Assembly (NCBI GenBank): GCA_964017185.1
Contig: OZ024880.1
Coordinates: forward strand, 32,082,329-32,146,328
Origin: Rugalucina vietnamica
Lineage: Eukaryota > Mollusca > Bivalvia > Lucinida > Lucinidae
DNA: 64,000 nucleotides
Direction of reading: 5' to 3'
A model generated the notes under the pieces. The model was not told the origin of the DNA. It was given only the letters and a program-made list of their open reading frames with translations, and made no database searches. This document shows positions 52,791-64,000 of the stretch, in pieces (position 1 is the stretch's first letter; every line of letters begins with the position of its first letter). The position numbers and the translations under genes were made by a program.

Positions 52791-53423
52791 TCGAAAGAAG
52801 AGAGCAGCGGAAAGTAACGAAATCGCTGAAAGACATAGACAATTAAAAGATGAAATCTGCTGATTGAGGTTATAATTTTAGCATAAAATCATCTTAAAAG
52901 GGAAGAAATGTAATTTAGCATATATTTACTATAAAATATATCGGGAAACGAATGAATGAACGAATGAACGAAAGAACGATATAAATAAATAATAAAACGA
53001 AACACTAAGATATATACATGGCATTAAAATGAAATCCATGGCATTAAAAATAAAATCTAGTGTGTATTATAAAAAGGGGGAGAAATGTTTGGTAGTGAGT
53101 GAATAATGGCGGGCAGCCGCGAGGTTCAGTAGTGAGTGAATAATTAACGGTCATAATTGGGCGGGAAACCGCGATAAACATCGTGGTAGCGAACCGATCA
53201 GGGTCGATAAGGTGCGAAAAGGTGCGAAAAATACGAACGGACCAATGGGAGGACGCGAACGGGCTAATTGCGAACGAACCGGTAACGAAACGCCCAGACA
53301 CCGCTGAAAGGTAATAAGGCTCAGGTCAATGGTCAACGATACTTCATCGGGCCAAGAAGACCCTGTGCCCAAAAAGAACATTTTACGACAACTACCCATT
53401 TCCGGCAAACACGTCAACTGTCA
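52791..53423. other. Gene-free stretch, CG-richer toward its end
   Basis: It begins in LINE-like sequence. 53100-53420 has more CG than its surroundings (GGGCGGGAAACCGCG, GAACGGGCTAATTGCGAACG). It could be a promoter for a plus-strand gene, but this is not established. Confidence 0.3.
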
Positions 53424-53630
53424 TGATGGAGGATGAGAGTGAATGGTAAACTATTCCTCGAAATTGTGTGTAAACGCATATACTTCTCGGCTATTGAAAC
53501 TGTTGTTTGCTTTACTGTGATAACCAATCTTTGAAAATGATAGTCTATTTGTCTGTTCATTAATTCATCGCCCGTTTATATCGATTAATTTGACAGATGA
53601 CATGTTTGAGCTTTTCACAAAAGCTTTGTG

Positions 53631-53812
53631 TCAGAATCAGAATACATGTAGTTTACTGGTGAAACGTCAAACTGACAATACCACACCAGGGGGATGGGGC
53701 TTGACCGGAGGGGATTAGTCCTGAGCTCTCACAAGAGAAGTAAATTTAGACACACAATCATCTGACATTTCAGCAGAGGAGATAGAGGATCAGGGAGTTC
53801 ATTCCAATCATT
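53631..53812 (-). mobile_element. LINE 3' end, inverted relative to the one at 52530-52741
   Basis: It is the reverse complement of the 3' end above, including GTTTGACGTTTCACCAGTAA and CAAGCCCCATCCCCCTGGTG. It is 5'-truncated at about 53812. Confidence 0.85.
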
Positions 53813-54599
53813 GTGTGATTTGTTTAATATGAAATAAAGGCACACTGCCTTATCTGCAAACACACACACGGTAAACCTTACGCAAGAAACTTTTGTTGAT
53901 AAACTTAATCATTTCCATCCAGCGTGTCCAGTAGGAAAATACCAGACTATGTACCAAAATGGTCTACAAGTCTCATGTAGTTAGTGTCACCAACTTGCTT
54001 ATTCTTGATTGCCATGGTTTCAACCATTTTGATTGTGTCATTGGATTTTAGCATGACACATGAGCATGGGAGCGGTCTTAAAGACCAAAATGATTCACGC
54101 GACCGAAACGACCCTTCTCTATCAGGTCCCGGGCGTTGATACCGGGTTTTACTCCTTCCTGGAATTTCGAACCGAGTGTTCGGAAACACAGACTGGTTTT
54201 CGAAATATCCCCATGGGCGATCATCATTTGGGATATATACAGTCTGAGATTGTCGTCTGAATTTGTAAACTTTGTTTTTAATATTTTTTTCAGAGTTTTG
54301 TAACAAATTCGATCTGAAATGGCACATATGGAATTACGTTTCACAAAGAAAAAATAAATAGTCAAGAAAAGAAAAAGAAAGTACAAATTTCCCGACATCT
54401 GAATTGTCTACAAAAATGGCCGTCCACAGCTTTAACCTTCCGGTTTGTGTCTCTCGCTTTGTACAACAACAACAACAACTATATACGTATACCCTAAGCA
54501 AACACGTGTGTTTGCTATTAATTATTTAAGTGTAAACTGTTTGATTTTTTTTCACTCTGTCAATTTACATCTCTTTATAACATTTACTTATGTCATTGT
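53813..54599. other. Gene-free stretch, coding content uncertain
   Basis: Two overlapping minus-strand frames (53947-54327 and 54078-54398) have no recognisable domain and no clear splice context. ATGGCCGTCCACAGC at 54416 on the plus strand has a good start context but stops after about 40 codons. Confidence 0.3.
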
Positions 54600-54870
54600 C
54601 ATGTCAATTACATGTAAAACATTATGAAAACTTGCCCATGCAATATACAGAGATTTTTTTCAGTTGTAAAAATTGAAAATTTCATAGAAAAAATTGTGAT
54701 ATTTTTAATATTTTTCTGCAAAACATACATTGTGGGTGCACATTAGAACCGCCTCGGTACACGTTAGAAACAATGTATGTTTTGGATCAAAAAATAAGAA
54801 AATAAGGTACACCCCTGCAATCCCCAGTTTTACTATATAAAAATGGGGTTTAAGGGGTTCACAGACATGT
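54600..54870. mobile_element. CATAGATTGTGGGTAC MITE family, copy upstream of cbl
   Basis: AAAACATACATTGTGGGTGC ACATTAGAACCGCC is inverted around GGTACACGTTAGAAACAATG TATGTTTT. It is followed by CCCCAGTTTTACTATATAAA AATGGGG. Confidence 0.78.
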
Positions 54871-55385
54871 ATTCCTGATGAGTAAGGGGACATGATTTTG
54901 CAAAGGGCATGGCTTATAAAAGCATCACTTGAATGTTGCATGTAATTTGGCACCATAACCATTTAGATTTTTCAAGTCTTAAGAATTTCAGAAAAGAGCA
55001 TTTTTTTCGAAGAATATCTCAGGTCCAAACCATTTTAGCATTTGTGTAAGAATTCTTAAACCAGCCTTTATGCATTCTGAGAAAACTTGGCAATATACAT
55101 GAATAATGAGAAGTAAGATTTTTGAACAATGCTGTACATTCATTTTTAGTGGGACCCCTTAAAATATGCTAATTTGAAAAATTATACAGTGGACTCAACA
55201 ATGGCGAACCACTAAGAGGTCAAAGGCTATTATTTTAAATACGACCATTAGAATGTTATTCTATTTGGTTCTAAGAACATCTAACATATCTCAGCTATAC
55301 AGGAAAAACAATGTATTTTTTAAATATGGAATGTATGAAAAATATGAAATTTGAGAATTGAGGAGACACATCCAAAATAATGCAT
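54871..55385. other. Gene-free stretch
   Basis: No gene or repeat recognised. Confidence 0.4.
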
Positions 55386-56337
55386 TTAAGGATGTTCGCT
55401 GCCAATGAAAAAGTATTCAAACTTTTTTTCTAACCACTCTTTTTTGATTCCAAATTACAACACAAGACATTTGAAAACAAAATAAGTATATGGTAGTGTG
55501 CATTTTTTCGAGCTACAGGCCTGTGAATGAGTCCTCTGAACACTTTGTTTTAAATTCAGAAAAATTAATTTAATTTTCAATTCTTTGAAACATACCTGTC
55601 TTGAACAAAATTACACCTAGAATGCTTTCAAAATTCATAATATTTACGTAATGCAGATTATTTTGGACAAAAAGCAATGAAAAATTTGCAACTTGAAGTG
55701 GATGATAAAATTTTACGAGTCGTTTTCCAACCCTACCCCCATACTTGAAAAGTCGGAAAAAATCAATATTTTGAAATGTGCCAAACCCATATTTGTAGAT
55801 TCAAACTTTTTCTTGTATTTTCACACAAGATAGAACATAGTAATATTGTTCGAATAAAAGAAAGAAATATATAGGGTAGTGTGCATATAAGAGAGAACCA
55901 ACAACTTGAAAATCGCCATTTTAAGCCTTTTTTCGTCTGTTTTGTTTCTTAAAGCCCATTTCATAAAACCACCCAAAATTTTAAAACTAGCACACCAAAG
56001 ACAGAAAGACCGACTTAGAAGACCATATACACATATACTGCTGCTAAAACAAACATCGAACTCGTGCAATTAATTTGTAGATGTGTAATATTCAAGTTTA
56101 ATCTACCCTACCCCCTAAATTTTACTGACAACTAAAATTTTCTGAAAAGTTGCAGAAAATGGGGTGAAAAAATGAAAGTCCTTAGATTGGCAATTTTCAT
56201 GACTCATTCAATGCATATCATCAATATGTATCCAAATATAAAATATTAGAAAAATATCTGCAACCGTTTTCGAGATATTCAACAAAAGAAAAACCGGAAG
56301 TTCCGAAATGTCAAATGTTAGCAGCGAACATCCTTAA
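55386..56337. mobile_element. TTAA-type 0.94-kb element, copy 2 (complete)
   Basis: TTAA at 55386-55389 and 56334-56337 encloses GGATGTTCGCTGC ... GCAGCGAACATCC, a 13-bp inverted end. No transposase frame is inside, so it is non-autonomous. Its partner lies in cbl intron 4. Confidence 0.87.
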
Positions 56338-56734
56338 ACAAGCTTTCTGTCAATGCAGCAACAAGAAATAGCATATTTAAGAAATATTTCAGTGTATGTA
56401 TGTATGCCATATTTGTGTCTCTTATATACATTGTAATGATGCAAATCACAAAGGATAACCTCTGTTTATACATTGCATCTATGGATATTAGACATGTATG
56501 AGCATTTCCTTACCATCTATTTAGTGGATTCCCATTTGTTTATCAGACTTATTCAGATGTCAGATTTATTAGTCATCAGCAATATAGGGCATTTTATGTA
56601 TCTGGTATTTTCTGTACAATCTGGAAAACAATTTGGCAACAATAAACAAGAAAACAAATTTTATTCTTTGTCTTTTATTGTCTTACCAACATTGACAACA
56701 TAAAATAACAAGTTACAATAACTTAAAAAATGAG
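56338..56734. other. Gene-free spacer before the satellite
   Basis: Nothing recognised. Confidence 0.4.
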
Positions 56735-59700
56735 AATTTCCATCAAAACATGGATAGAAACCTTTCAATTGATTAGATTAAAGATCAAAAGTTATTGATT
56801 TTTTTTAAGTTGAATAATAAATGACAAAGTTATAACATTTTCAATTATTATCCTTAACTGCCTGTGCGCCGCACAGGTTTCAGGACTCAATTTTTTCGAA
56901 ATTCAAAAAATTCAAGAATATACAGCAAAACAGGCATAAACACCTTTAAATTGATAAGGTGAAAAGTGTTTAAATTTTGGAAATTGATCAACAGATGACA
57001 AAGTTACAACATTTTTCATTTTCACCCCTAACTTCCTGTGCGCTGCACAGGTTTCAGGACTCAATTTTTCCAAATTCAAAATTTTCAAGAATATGCAGCA
57101 AATTCTGTACTGACACCTTTCAATTGATGAAAAATGATAAAATCTTTTTAAATTTTGAAAATTGATCAATAAGTGACAAAGTTATAACATTTTCCATTTT
57201 CATCCCTTAAAACCTGTGCGCCGCACACGTTAAAAGACTGAAAAATTTCAAAATTCAAAAATTTCAAGAATATACAGCAAAACATGCATAAACTCCTCTC
57301 AATTGATGAGATAAGATGAAAAGTGTTTAAAATTTGGAAATTGATCAATAAATGACAAAGTTATAACATTTTCATTATCACCCCTAACTGCCTGTGCGCC
57401 GCACAGGTTTCAGGACTCAATTTTTTCCAAATTCAAAAATTTCAAGAATATGCAGCAAATTCTGCACTGACACCTTTCAATTGATGAAAAATGATAAAAT
57501 CTTTTTAAATTTTGAAAAATGATCAATAAATGACAAAGTAATAACATTTTCCATTTTCATCCCTAACTGCCTGTGAGCCGCACAGGTTTCAGGACTCATT
57601 TTTTCCAAATTCAAAAATTTCAAGAATATGCAGCAAATTCTGTACTGACACCTTTCAATTGATGAAAAATGATAAAATCTTTTTAAATTTTGAAAATTGA
57701 TCAATAAGTGACAAAGTTATAACATTTTCCATTTTCATCCCTTAAAACCTGTGCGCCGCACACGTTAAAAGACTGAAAAATTTCAAAATTCAAAAATTTC
57801 AAGAATATACAGCAAAACATGCATAAACTCCTCTCAATTGATGAGATAAGATGAAAAGTGTTTAAAATTTGGAAATTGATCAATAAATGACAAAGTTATA
57901 ACAATTTTCATTATCACCCCTAACTGCCTGTGCGCCGCACAGGCTTCAGAACTCAATTTTTACCAAATTCAAAAATTTCAAGAATATGCAGCAAATTCTG
58001 CACTGACACCTTTCAATTGACGAAAAATGATAAAATCAGTTTAAAAATTTTGAAAATTGATCAATAAATGACAAAGTTATAACATTTTCCATTTTCATCC
58101 CTTAAAACCTGAGCACCGCACAGGTTATAAGACTCAATTTTTTCCAAATTCAAAAATTTTAAAAACTTAGATGAGATACGATGAATTTTTTTTTAATTTT
58201 TGCAAATTGATCAATAATTTTAATTTTTGCAAATTGATCAATAAATGACAATGTTAGAACTTTTTCCATTTTCACCCCAAACTGCCTCTTTTAATAGGAC
58301 TCATTTTTTTCAAAAATCATAAATTTTAAGAATATACAGCAAAACCTGCATAAACCCCTTTCAATTGATGAGATAAGATGAAAAGTTTTAAAATTTTGCT
58401 AATTGATCAATAAATATCAGAGTTATAACATTTTACATTTTCACCCCTTTAGCACAGGCTAAAGGACTCAATTTTTTCGAAATTCAAAAATTTCAAGAAT
58501 ATACAAAAAGAAACTGTCTAAACCTCTTTCAATTGACGAGATAAGAGGAACAGTTTTTAAATTTTGCAAATTGATCAATACATGACAAAGTTATAAAATT
58601 TTCCATTTTCACCCCTAACTGCCTGTGCGACGCACAGGCTTTAGGACTCAATTTTTGTACAAATTCAAAAATTTCAAGAATATACAGCAAAACCTACATA
58701 AACACCTTTCAATTGATGAGATAAGATGAAAAGTTTAAAAATTTTGCAAATTGATCAATAATTGGCAAGGTTATAACATTTTCCATTTTCACCCCTTACT
58801 GCCTGTGCGCCGCACAGGCTTTAGGACTCAATTTTTTCCAAATTCAAATATTTCAAGAATAGACAGCAAAACCTGCATAAACCCCTTTCAATTGATAAGA
58901 TAAGATGAAAAAATTCTTAATTTTGGAAATTGATCAATAATTGGCAAGGTTATAACATTTTCCATTTTCACCCCTTACTGCCTGTGCGCCGCACAGGCTT
59001 TAGGACTCAATTTTTTCCAAATTCAAATATTTCAAGAATAGACAGCAAAACCTGCATAAACCCCTTTCAATTGATAAGATAAGATGAAAAAATTCTTAAT
59101 TTTGGAAATTGATCAATAAATGGCAAGGTTATAACATTTTCCATTTTCACCCCTAACTGCCTGTGCGCCGCACAGGCTATAGGACTAAATTTTTTCCATA
59201 TTCAAACATTTCAAGAATATACAGCAAAACATACATGAACACCTTTCAATTGATGAGATAAAATGAAAAGTTTTTAAATTTTGGAATTGATCAATAAATG
59301 GTAAGGTTTTTCCATTTTCACCTCTAACTGCCTGTGAGCTGCACAGGCTTTAGGACTCATTTTTTACAAATTTCATAATTTCAAGAATATACAGCAAAAC
59401 CTACATAAACCCCTTTCAATTGATGAGATAAGATGAAAAGTTTTTACAGTTTGCAAATTGATCAATAAATGACAAAGTTATAACATTTTCCATTTTCACC
59501 CCTTACTGCCTGTGCACCACACAGGCTTTAGGACTCATTTTTTTTTTCAAAACTCAAAAATTTCAAAAATATACAGCAAAACCTGCATAAACCCCTATCA
59601 ATTGATAAGATAAGATGACAAGTTTTTACATTTTGCAAATTGATCAATAAACGGTAAAGTAATAACATTTTCCATTTTCACCCCTAACTGACTGTGCACC

Positions 59701-61198
59701 ACACAGGCTTTAGGACTCATTTTTTTTTTCAAAATTCAAAAATTTCAAAAATATACAGCAAAACCTGCATAAACCCCTATCAATTGATAAGATAAGATGA
59801 CACACAGGCTTAAGGACTATATTTTTTCAGAATTCAAAAATTTCAAGAATATACAGCAAAACCTACATAAACCCCTTTCATTTGATGAGATAAGATGAAA
59901 AGTTTTTACATTTTGCAAATTGATCAATAAACGGTAAAGTAATAACATTTTCCATTTTCACCCCTAACTGACTGTGCACCACACAGGCTTTAGGACTCAT
60001 TTTTTTTTTCAAAATTCAAAAATTTCAAAAATATACAGCAAAACCTGCATAAACCCCTATCAATTGATAAGATAAGATGACAAGTTTTTAAATTTTGCAA
60101 ATTGATCAATAAATGGCAATGTTATAACATTTTCCATTTTCACCCCTAACTGCCTACAGGTGCACTGCACAGGCTTAAGGACTCATTTTTTTCAAAATTC
60201 AAAAATTTCAAGAATATACAGAAAAACTCACATAAACCCCTTTCAGTTATTGAGATAAGATGATGAGGTTTTAAAATTTGCAAATTGATCAATAAATGGC
60301 AAAGTTATAACATTTTTCATTTTCACCCCTTACTGCCTGTGCGCCGCACAGGCTTTAGAACTCAATTTTTTCCAAATTCAAAATTTTCAAGAATAGACAG
60401 CAAAACTAGCAAAAACCCCTTTCAATTGATGAGATAAGATAAGTTTTTAAATTTTGCAAATTGATCAATAAATGGCAAAGTATAACATTTTCCATTTTCA
60501 CCCCTAACTGCCTGTACGCCGCACAGGCTTTAGGACTCAATTTTTTCCAAATTTAAAAATATACAGCAAAACCTACAAAAACCCTTTTCAGTTGATATGA
60601 GATATCATGCTAAGTTTTTAAATTTTGCAAATTAAACAATAAATAACATTTTCCAATTTCACCCCTAAATACCTGTGTGCTGTTTAACAACTCATTTTTT
60701 TTTTTGAAATTCAAAAATTTCAAGAATATATTGCAAAACCTGCATAAACCCCTTTCAATTGATAAGATAATGAGTTTTCAAATTTTGGAAATTGATCAAT
60801 AAATGGCGAAGTTATAACATTTTCTTAACTGCCTGTGTGGCACACAGATTTTAGCTCTCAATTTTTTCAGAATTCAAAAATTTCAAGAATATACAGCAAA
60901 ACCTACATGAACACCTTTCAATTGATGAGATAAGTTTATAAAAGTTTTAAAATTTTGCAAATTGATTTTCCATTTTCACCCATACTGACTGCCTGTGCAC
61001 CGCACAATCTTTAGGACTCAATTTTTTAACAAATTCAAGATTATACAGCAAAACCTGCATAAACCCCTTTTAGTTGATGAGATAAGATGAACAGATTTTA
61101 AATTTTGCAAATTGATCAATAAATGGCAAAGTTATAACATTTTCCATTTTCACCCATAAACTGCCTGTGCGCCGCACAGGCTTTATGACAGGCTTTTT
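56735..61198. repeat. Satellite array, about 25 monomers of 175-180 bp
   Basis: Each monomer has CCTGTGCGCCGCACAGG (a palindrome with a one-base centre), TTTAGGACTCAATTTTTTCC, ATTTCAAGAATATACAGCAA, CCTTTCAATTGATGAGATAA, AATTGATCAATAAATG and TTATAACATTTTCCATTTTC ACC. There are higher-order repeats. About 57121-57366 recurs at 57656-57901 (535 bp, three monomers), and 58760-58936 recurs in the next monomer almost unchanged. Some monomers lack part of the palindrome (58280, 60670, 60830). Frames within are artefacts. Confidence 0.93.
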
Positions 61199-63588
61199 AT
61201 TAGCTCACCTGAGCCGTTAGGCTCACAAGGTGAGCTTATAGGATGGCCATGATCCGGCGTCCGGCGTCGTCCACCATTTTCAAAGATCTTCTTCTCTGAA
61301 ACCGCTTGGCCAATTAAAGCCAAATTTTATATGAAGCATCTATGGGAAGGGGGAACCAATGTGTTTATAAGTAATCCAGGTCACATGACCAAGATGGCCG
61401 CCATGCCCATATATGGTAAATACCCTTCAAAAATCTTCTCCTCTGGAACCGGTGGACCGATTTCAACGAAACTTGGCATGAAGCATCGGGGACTAGAGTA
61501 CTACAATGTGTTTATAAATTATGACCTTTGGATGACCTTGACCTATTTTACAGCAAGGTCAACATAGGTCGCCCATGCATTTGAATGGGGGAAATTGTTA
61601 AAATGTCATTTGAAAGGCAAATTTTGCAGGAAATGGGCAAATGGACTGAAGGTAGGTAATTCTGAAAAAAAAAAAATTGGACCCCAGGGTTGGTCTGCCC
61701 ACACCCCGGGGCAATATACATGTATATTACAAAAATATTCAAAGATCTTCTCTGAAACCACTTGGCCAATCAAAGCCAAATTTTATATGAAGCATCTATA
61801 GGAAGGGGGAATCAATGTGTTTATAAATAATCCAGGTCACATGACCAAAATGGCCGCCATGCCCATATATGGTAAAAACCCTTCAAAATTCTTCTTCTCC
61901 GGAACCACTGGACCGATTTCAACGAAACTTTGCATGAAGCATCGAGGACTAGAGTACTACAATGTGTTTATAAATTATGACCTTTGGATGACCTTGACCT
62001 ATTTTATGGCAAGGTCAACATGGGTCGCCCATGCATTTGAATGGGAAAAATTGTTAAAATGTCATTTGAAAGGCAAATCTTGCAGGAAATGGGCAAATGG
62101 ACTGAAGGTAAGTAATTCTGAAAAAAAAATTGGACCCTACGGGTGGTCTGCCCCCACCCTGGGGCAATATACATGTATATTAAAAAATATTCAAAGATCT
62201 TCTTCTCTGAAACCACTTGGCCAATCAAAGTCAAATTATATATGAAGCATCTGTAGGAAGGGGGAACCAATGTGTTTATAAATAATCCAGGTCACATGAC
62301 CAAGATGGCCGCCATGCCCATATATGGTAAAAACCCTTCAAAATTCTTCTTCTCCGGAACCACTGGACCGATTTCAACGAAACTTGGCATGAAGCATCGG
62401 GGACTAGAGTACTACAATGTGTTTATAAATTATGACCTTTGGATGACCTTGACCTATTTTATGGCAAGGTCAACATAGGTCGCCCATGCATTTGAATGGG
62501 AAAAATTGTTAAAATGTCATTTGAAAGGCAAATCTTGCAGGAAATGGGCAAATGGACTGAAGGTAGGTAATTCTGAAAAACATTTGGACCCTAGGGGTTG
62601 GTCTGCCCCACCCTGGGGCAATATACATGTATATTACAAAAATATTCAAAGATCTTCTTCTCTGAAACCACTTGGCCAATCAAAGCCAAATTTTATATGA
62701 AGCATCTATAGGAAGGGGGAATCAATGTGTTTCTTAATAATCCAGGTCACATGACCAAGATGGCCACCATGCCCTTATATGGTAAAAACCCTTCAAAATT
62801 CTTCTTCTCCGGAACCACTGGACCGATTTCAACGAAACTTGGCATGAAGCATTGGGGACTAGAGTACTACAATGTTATAAATTATGACCTTTGGATGATC
62901 TTGACATATTTTACGGCAAGGTCAACATAGGTCGCCAATGCATTTGAATGGGGAAAACTTTTAAAATGTCATTTTAAGTGAAAGTCTTGCAGGAAATGGG
63001 CAGTGGGACTGAATATTAATGATTCTGAAAAAAAAAATTTGGACCCCAGGGACTCATTTGCCCCAGCCCAGGGGCATTATACATGTATATTACCATAATA
63101 TTCAAACATCCTTTCCTCTGAAACCGCTTGGCCAATCAAAGCCAAATTTCATATGAAGCATCTATAGAATGGGGGAATCAATGTGTATATAAATAATCTA
63201 GGTCACATGACCAAGATGGCCGCTATTCCCATATATGGTATAAACCATTCAAAAATCTTCTTCTCTGGAACCGGTGGACGGATTTCGAAGAAACTTGGCA
63301 TGAAGCATCGATGACTCAAGTACTACAATGTATGTATAAATCATGACCCTGTGATGACCTTGACTTATTTTAAGGCAAGGTCAACATGGGTTGCCTATGT
63401 ATTTGAATGATTAAACTGTTAAAATGTCATTTGAAGGGAAAAACTTGTATGGACAGTATATTGATTATTCTGAAAAAAAAATGGCCCAAGGGCTTCATCT
63501 GCCCCTATACTGGGACTATTTTCTATAGCATTCGTATATACAGCAGATCTCAGGTGAGCGTTTACAGGACCATTGGTCTTCTTGTTTT
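61199..63588 (+). mobile_element. Pearl-like element with five 455-bp units, inserted in the satellite
   Basis: The left end is AGCTCACCTGAGCCGTTAGG CTCACAAGGTGAGCT, a hairpin. The right end is CAGGTGAGCGTTTACAGGAC CATTGGTCTTCTTG, also with a hairpin. Units containing CCAGGTCACATGACCAAGAT GGCCGCCATGCC are spaced 455-456 bp (61361, 61817, 62272, 62727, 63183). It belongs with 743-2290 by its ends. The frames that appear in each unit are in-phase artefacts. Confidence 0.85.
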
Positions 63589-63645
63589 TACAAATTCAGA
63601 AATTTCAAGAATATACAGCAAAACCTGCAATTACATTTAAACATT
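63589..63645. repeat. Satellite monomer fragment after the insertion
   Basis: ACAAATTCAGAAATTTCAAG AATATACAGCAAAACCTGCA resumes the satellite monomer directly after the pearl-like element. Confidence 0.85.
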
Positions 63646-63865
63646 CATAGAGTTCCAATTTGCATGTTTGTTTATGACTGTGTCAGTTCCAGGTCACTTT
63701 TGCAACAAGCGAAGGTCTTGTCAAGTCTTCATAAAGAGTTCTTGTTTTTCAGCTGCCAAATGAGTGTGAATCAAACTGTCCAGACTGGCCCTGACTGTTT
63801 GCAACACATGTTCAACAAGTAAGGAAATGTTGAGAAAAGACACTGAATGTTTCTTTTGTAAAAAT

Positions 63866-64000
63866 TGAGCCACATCATGAAAAAATCAGATTTTTTTTTC
63901 ATATATGTGAAAACAGACACAGATCAGCTTAGTGCGGACAGCTTAGTGCTCCACAGCTGACCAGCGCTGTTGTTCTGAAATGAAAATCTGAAATTTCAAG
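63866..64000 (+). mobile_element. TGAGCC hairpin MITE, last copy (cut by window end)
   Basis: TGAGCCACATCATGAAAAAA TC, then a worn palindrome (CACAGATCAGCTTAGTGCGG ... CCACAGCTGACCAGCGC) and AAATTTCAAG at the window edge. Confidence 0.75.

Noticed and set aside
53947-54398. Overlapping 106- and 126-codon minus-strand frames upstream of cbl
   Set aside because: Two frames compete over the same bases. Neither has a recognisable motif or a good splice pattern.
56912-57883. Short frames repeated through the satellite
   Set aside because: They repeat with the monomer period and encode no domain.
61331-62930. Repeated 67-142 codon frames (NNPGHMTKMAAMPIYGKNPS type)
   Set aside because: Each lies at the same place in a 455-bp tandem unit of a non-coding element. 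The period shifts the frame after each unit.

Overview
The window is animal nuclear DNA that is AT-rich, intron-rich and crowded with short mobile elements. It fits a mollusc, most likely a bivalve. The grounds are an invertebrate-type CBL gene with a C-terminal UBA domain, several elements built like the bivalve 'pearl'/HINE elements (a minisatellite core between hairpin ends), and tRNA-headed SINEs whose region after the head carries a 'CCTTGAGCAAGGCAC' type motif. The taxon is an inference.

The one clear host gene is cbl, an E3 ubiquitin ligase on the minus strand. It was rebuilt from ten exons between 50510 and 17388. Every exon has GT/AG borders, the phases agree, and the coding length is 1950 nt (649 codons plus stop). 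Exons 1-4 encode the tyrosine-kinase-binding region, exons 5-6 the linker and RING finger, exons 7-9 a proline-rich tail, and exon 10 the UBA domain. Intron 8 alone is about 20 kb. A second two-exon gene on the same strand (29652 to 26055, 441 codons) lies inside that intron. It encodes an unrecognised protein with a SAM-like N-terminus, a zinc-knuckle-like motif and a proline-rich tail.

Intron 8 also holds a DD37E-type Tc1/mariner transposase gene (32651 to 37935). A 4.2-kb LINE (33373-37576), flanked by a 10-bp target-site duplication, sits inside it, and removing the LINE in thought leaves a continuous 356-codon frame. A perfect 26-bp inverted repeat at 22381 and 39427 brackets the nested gene, the transposase and the LINE in a 17-kb block.

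Region by region: 1-17 kb, downstream of cbl, is repeats only. It includes a hairpin MITE family (TGAGCC...GGCTCA, about 19 copies in the window), a pearl-like element (about 743-2290), a TTAA-flanked element full of CTCGTAG/CTACGAG words (7585-8225), and a 2.8-kb head-to-tail doublet inserted in another MITE (11879-14687). 17.4-50.5 kb is cbl with its element-filled introns. 50.5-56.7 kb, upstream of cbl, holds MITEs, (AC)n and LINE 3' ends. 56.7-61.2 kb is a satellite array of about 175-180 bp monomers, each with a small palindromic box. It is interrupted by a pearl-like element with five 455-bp units (61.2-63.6 kb), after which a fragment of satellite resumes. No rRNA gene, intact tRNA gene, CRISPR array or bacterial-type operon was seen.
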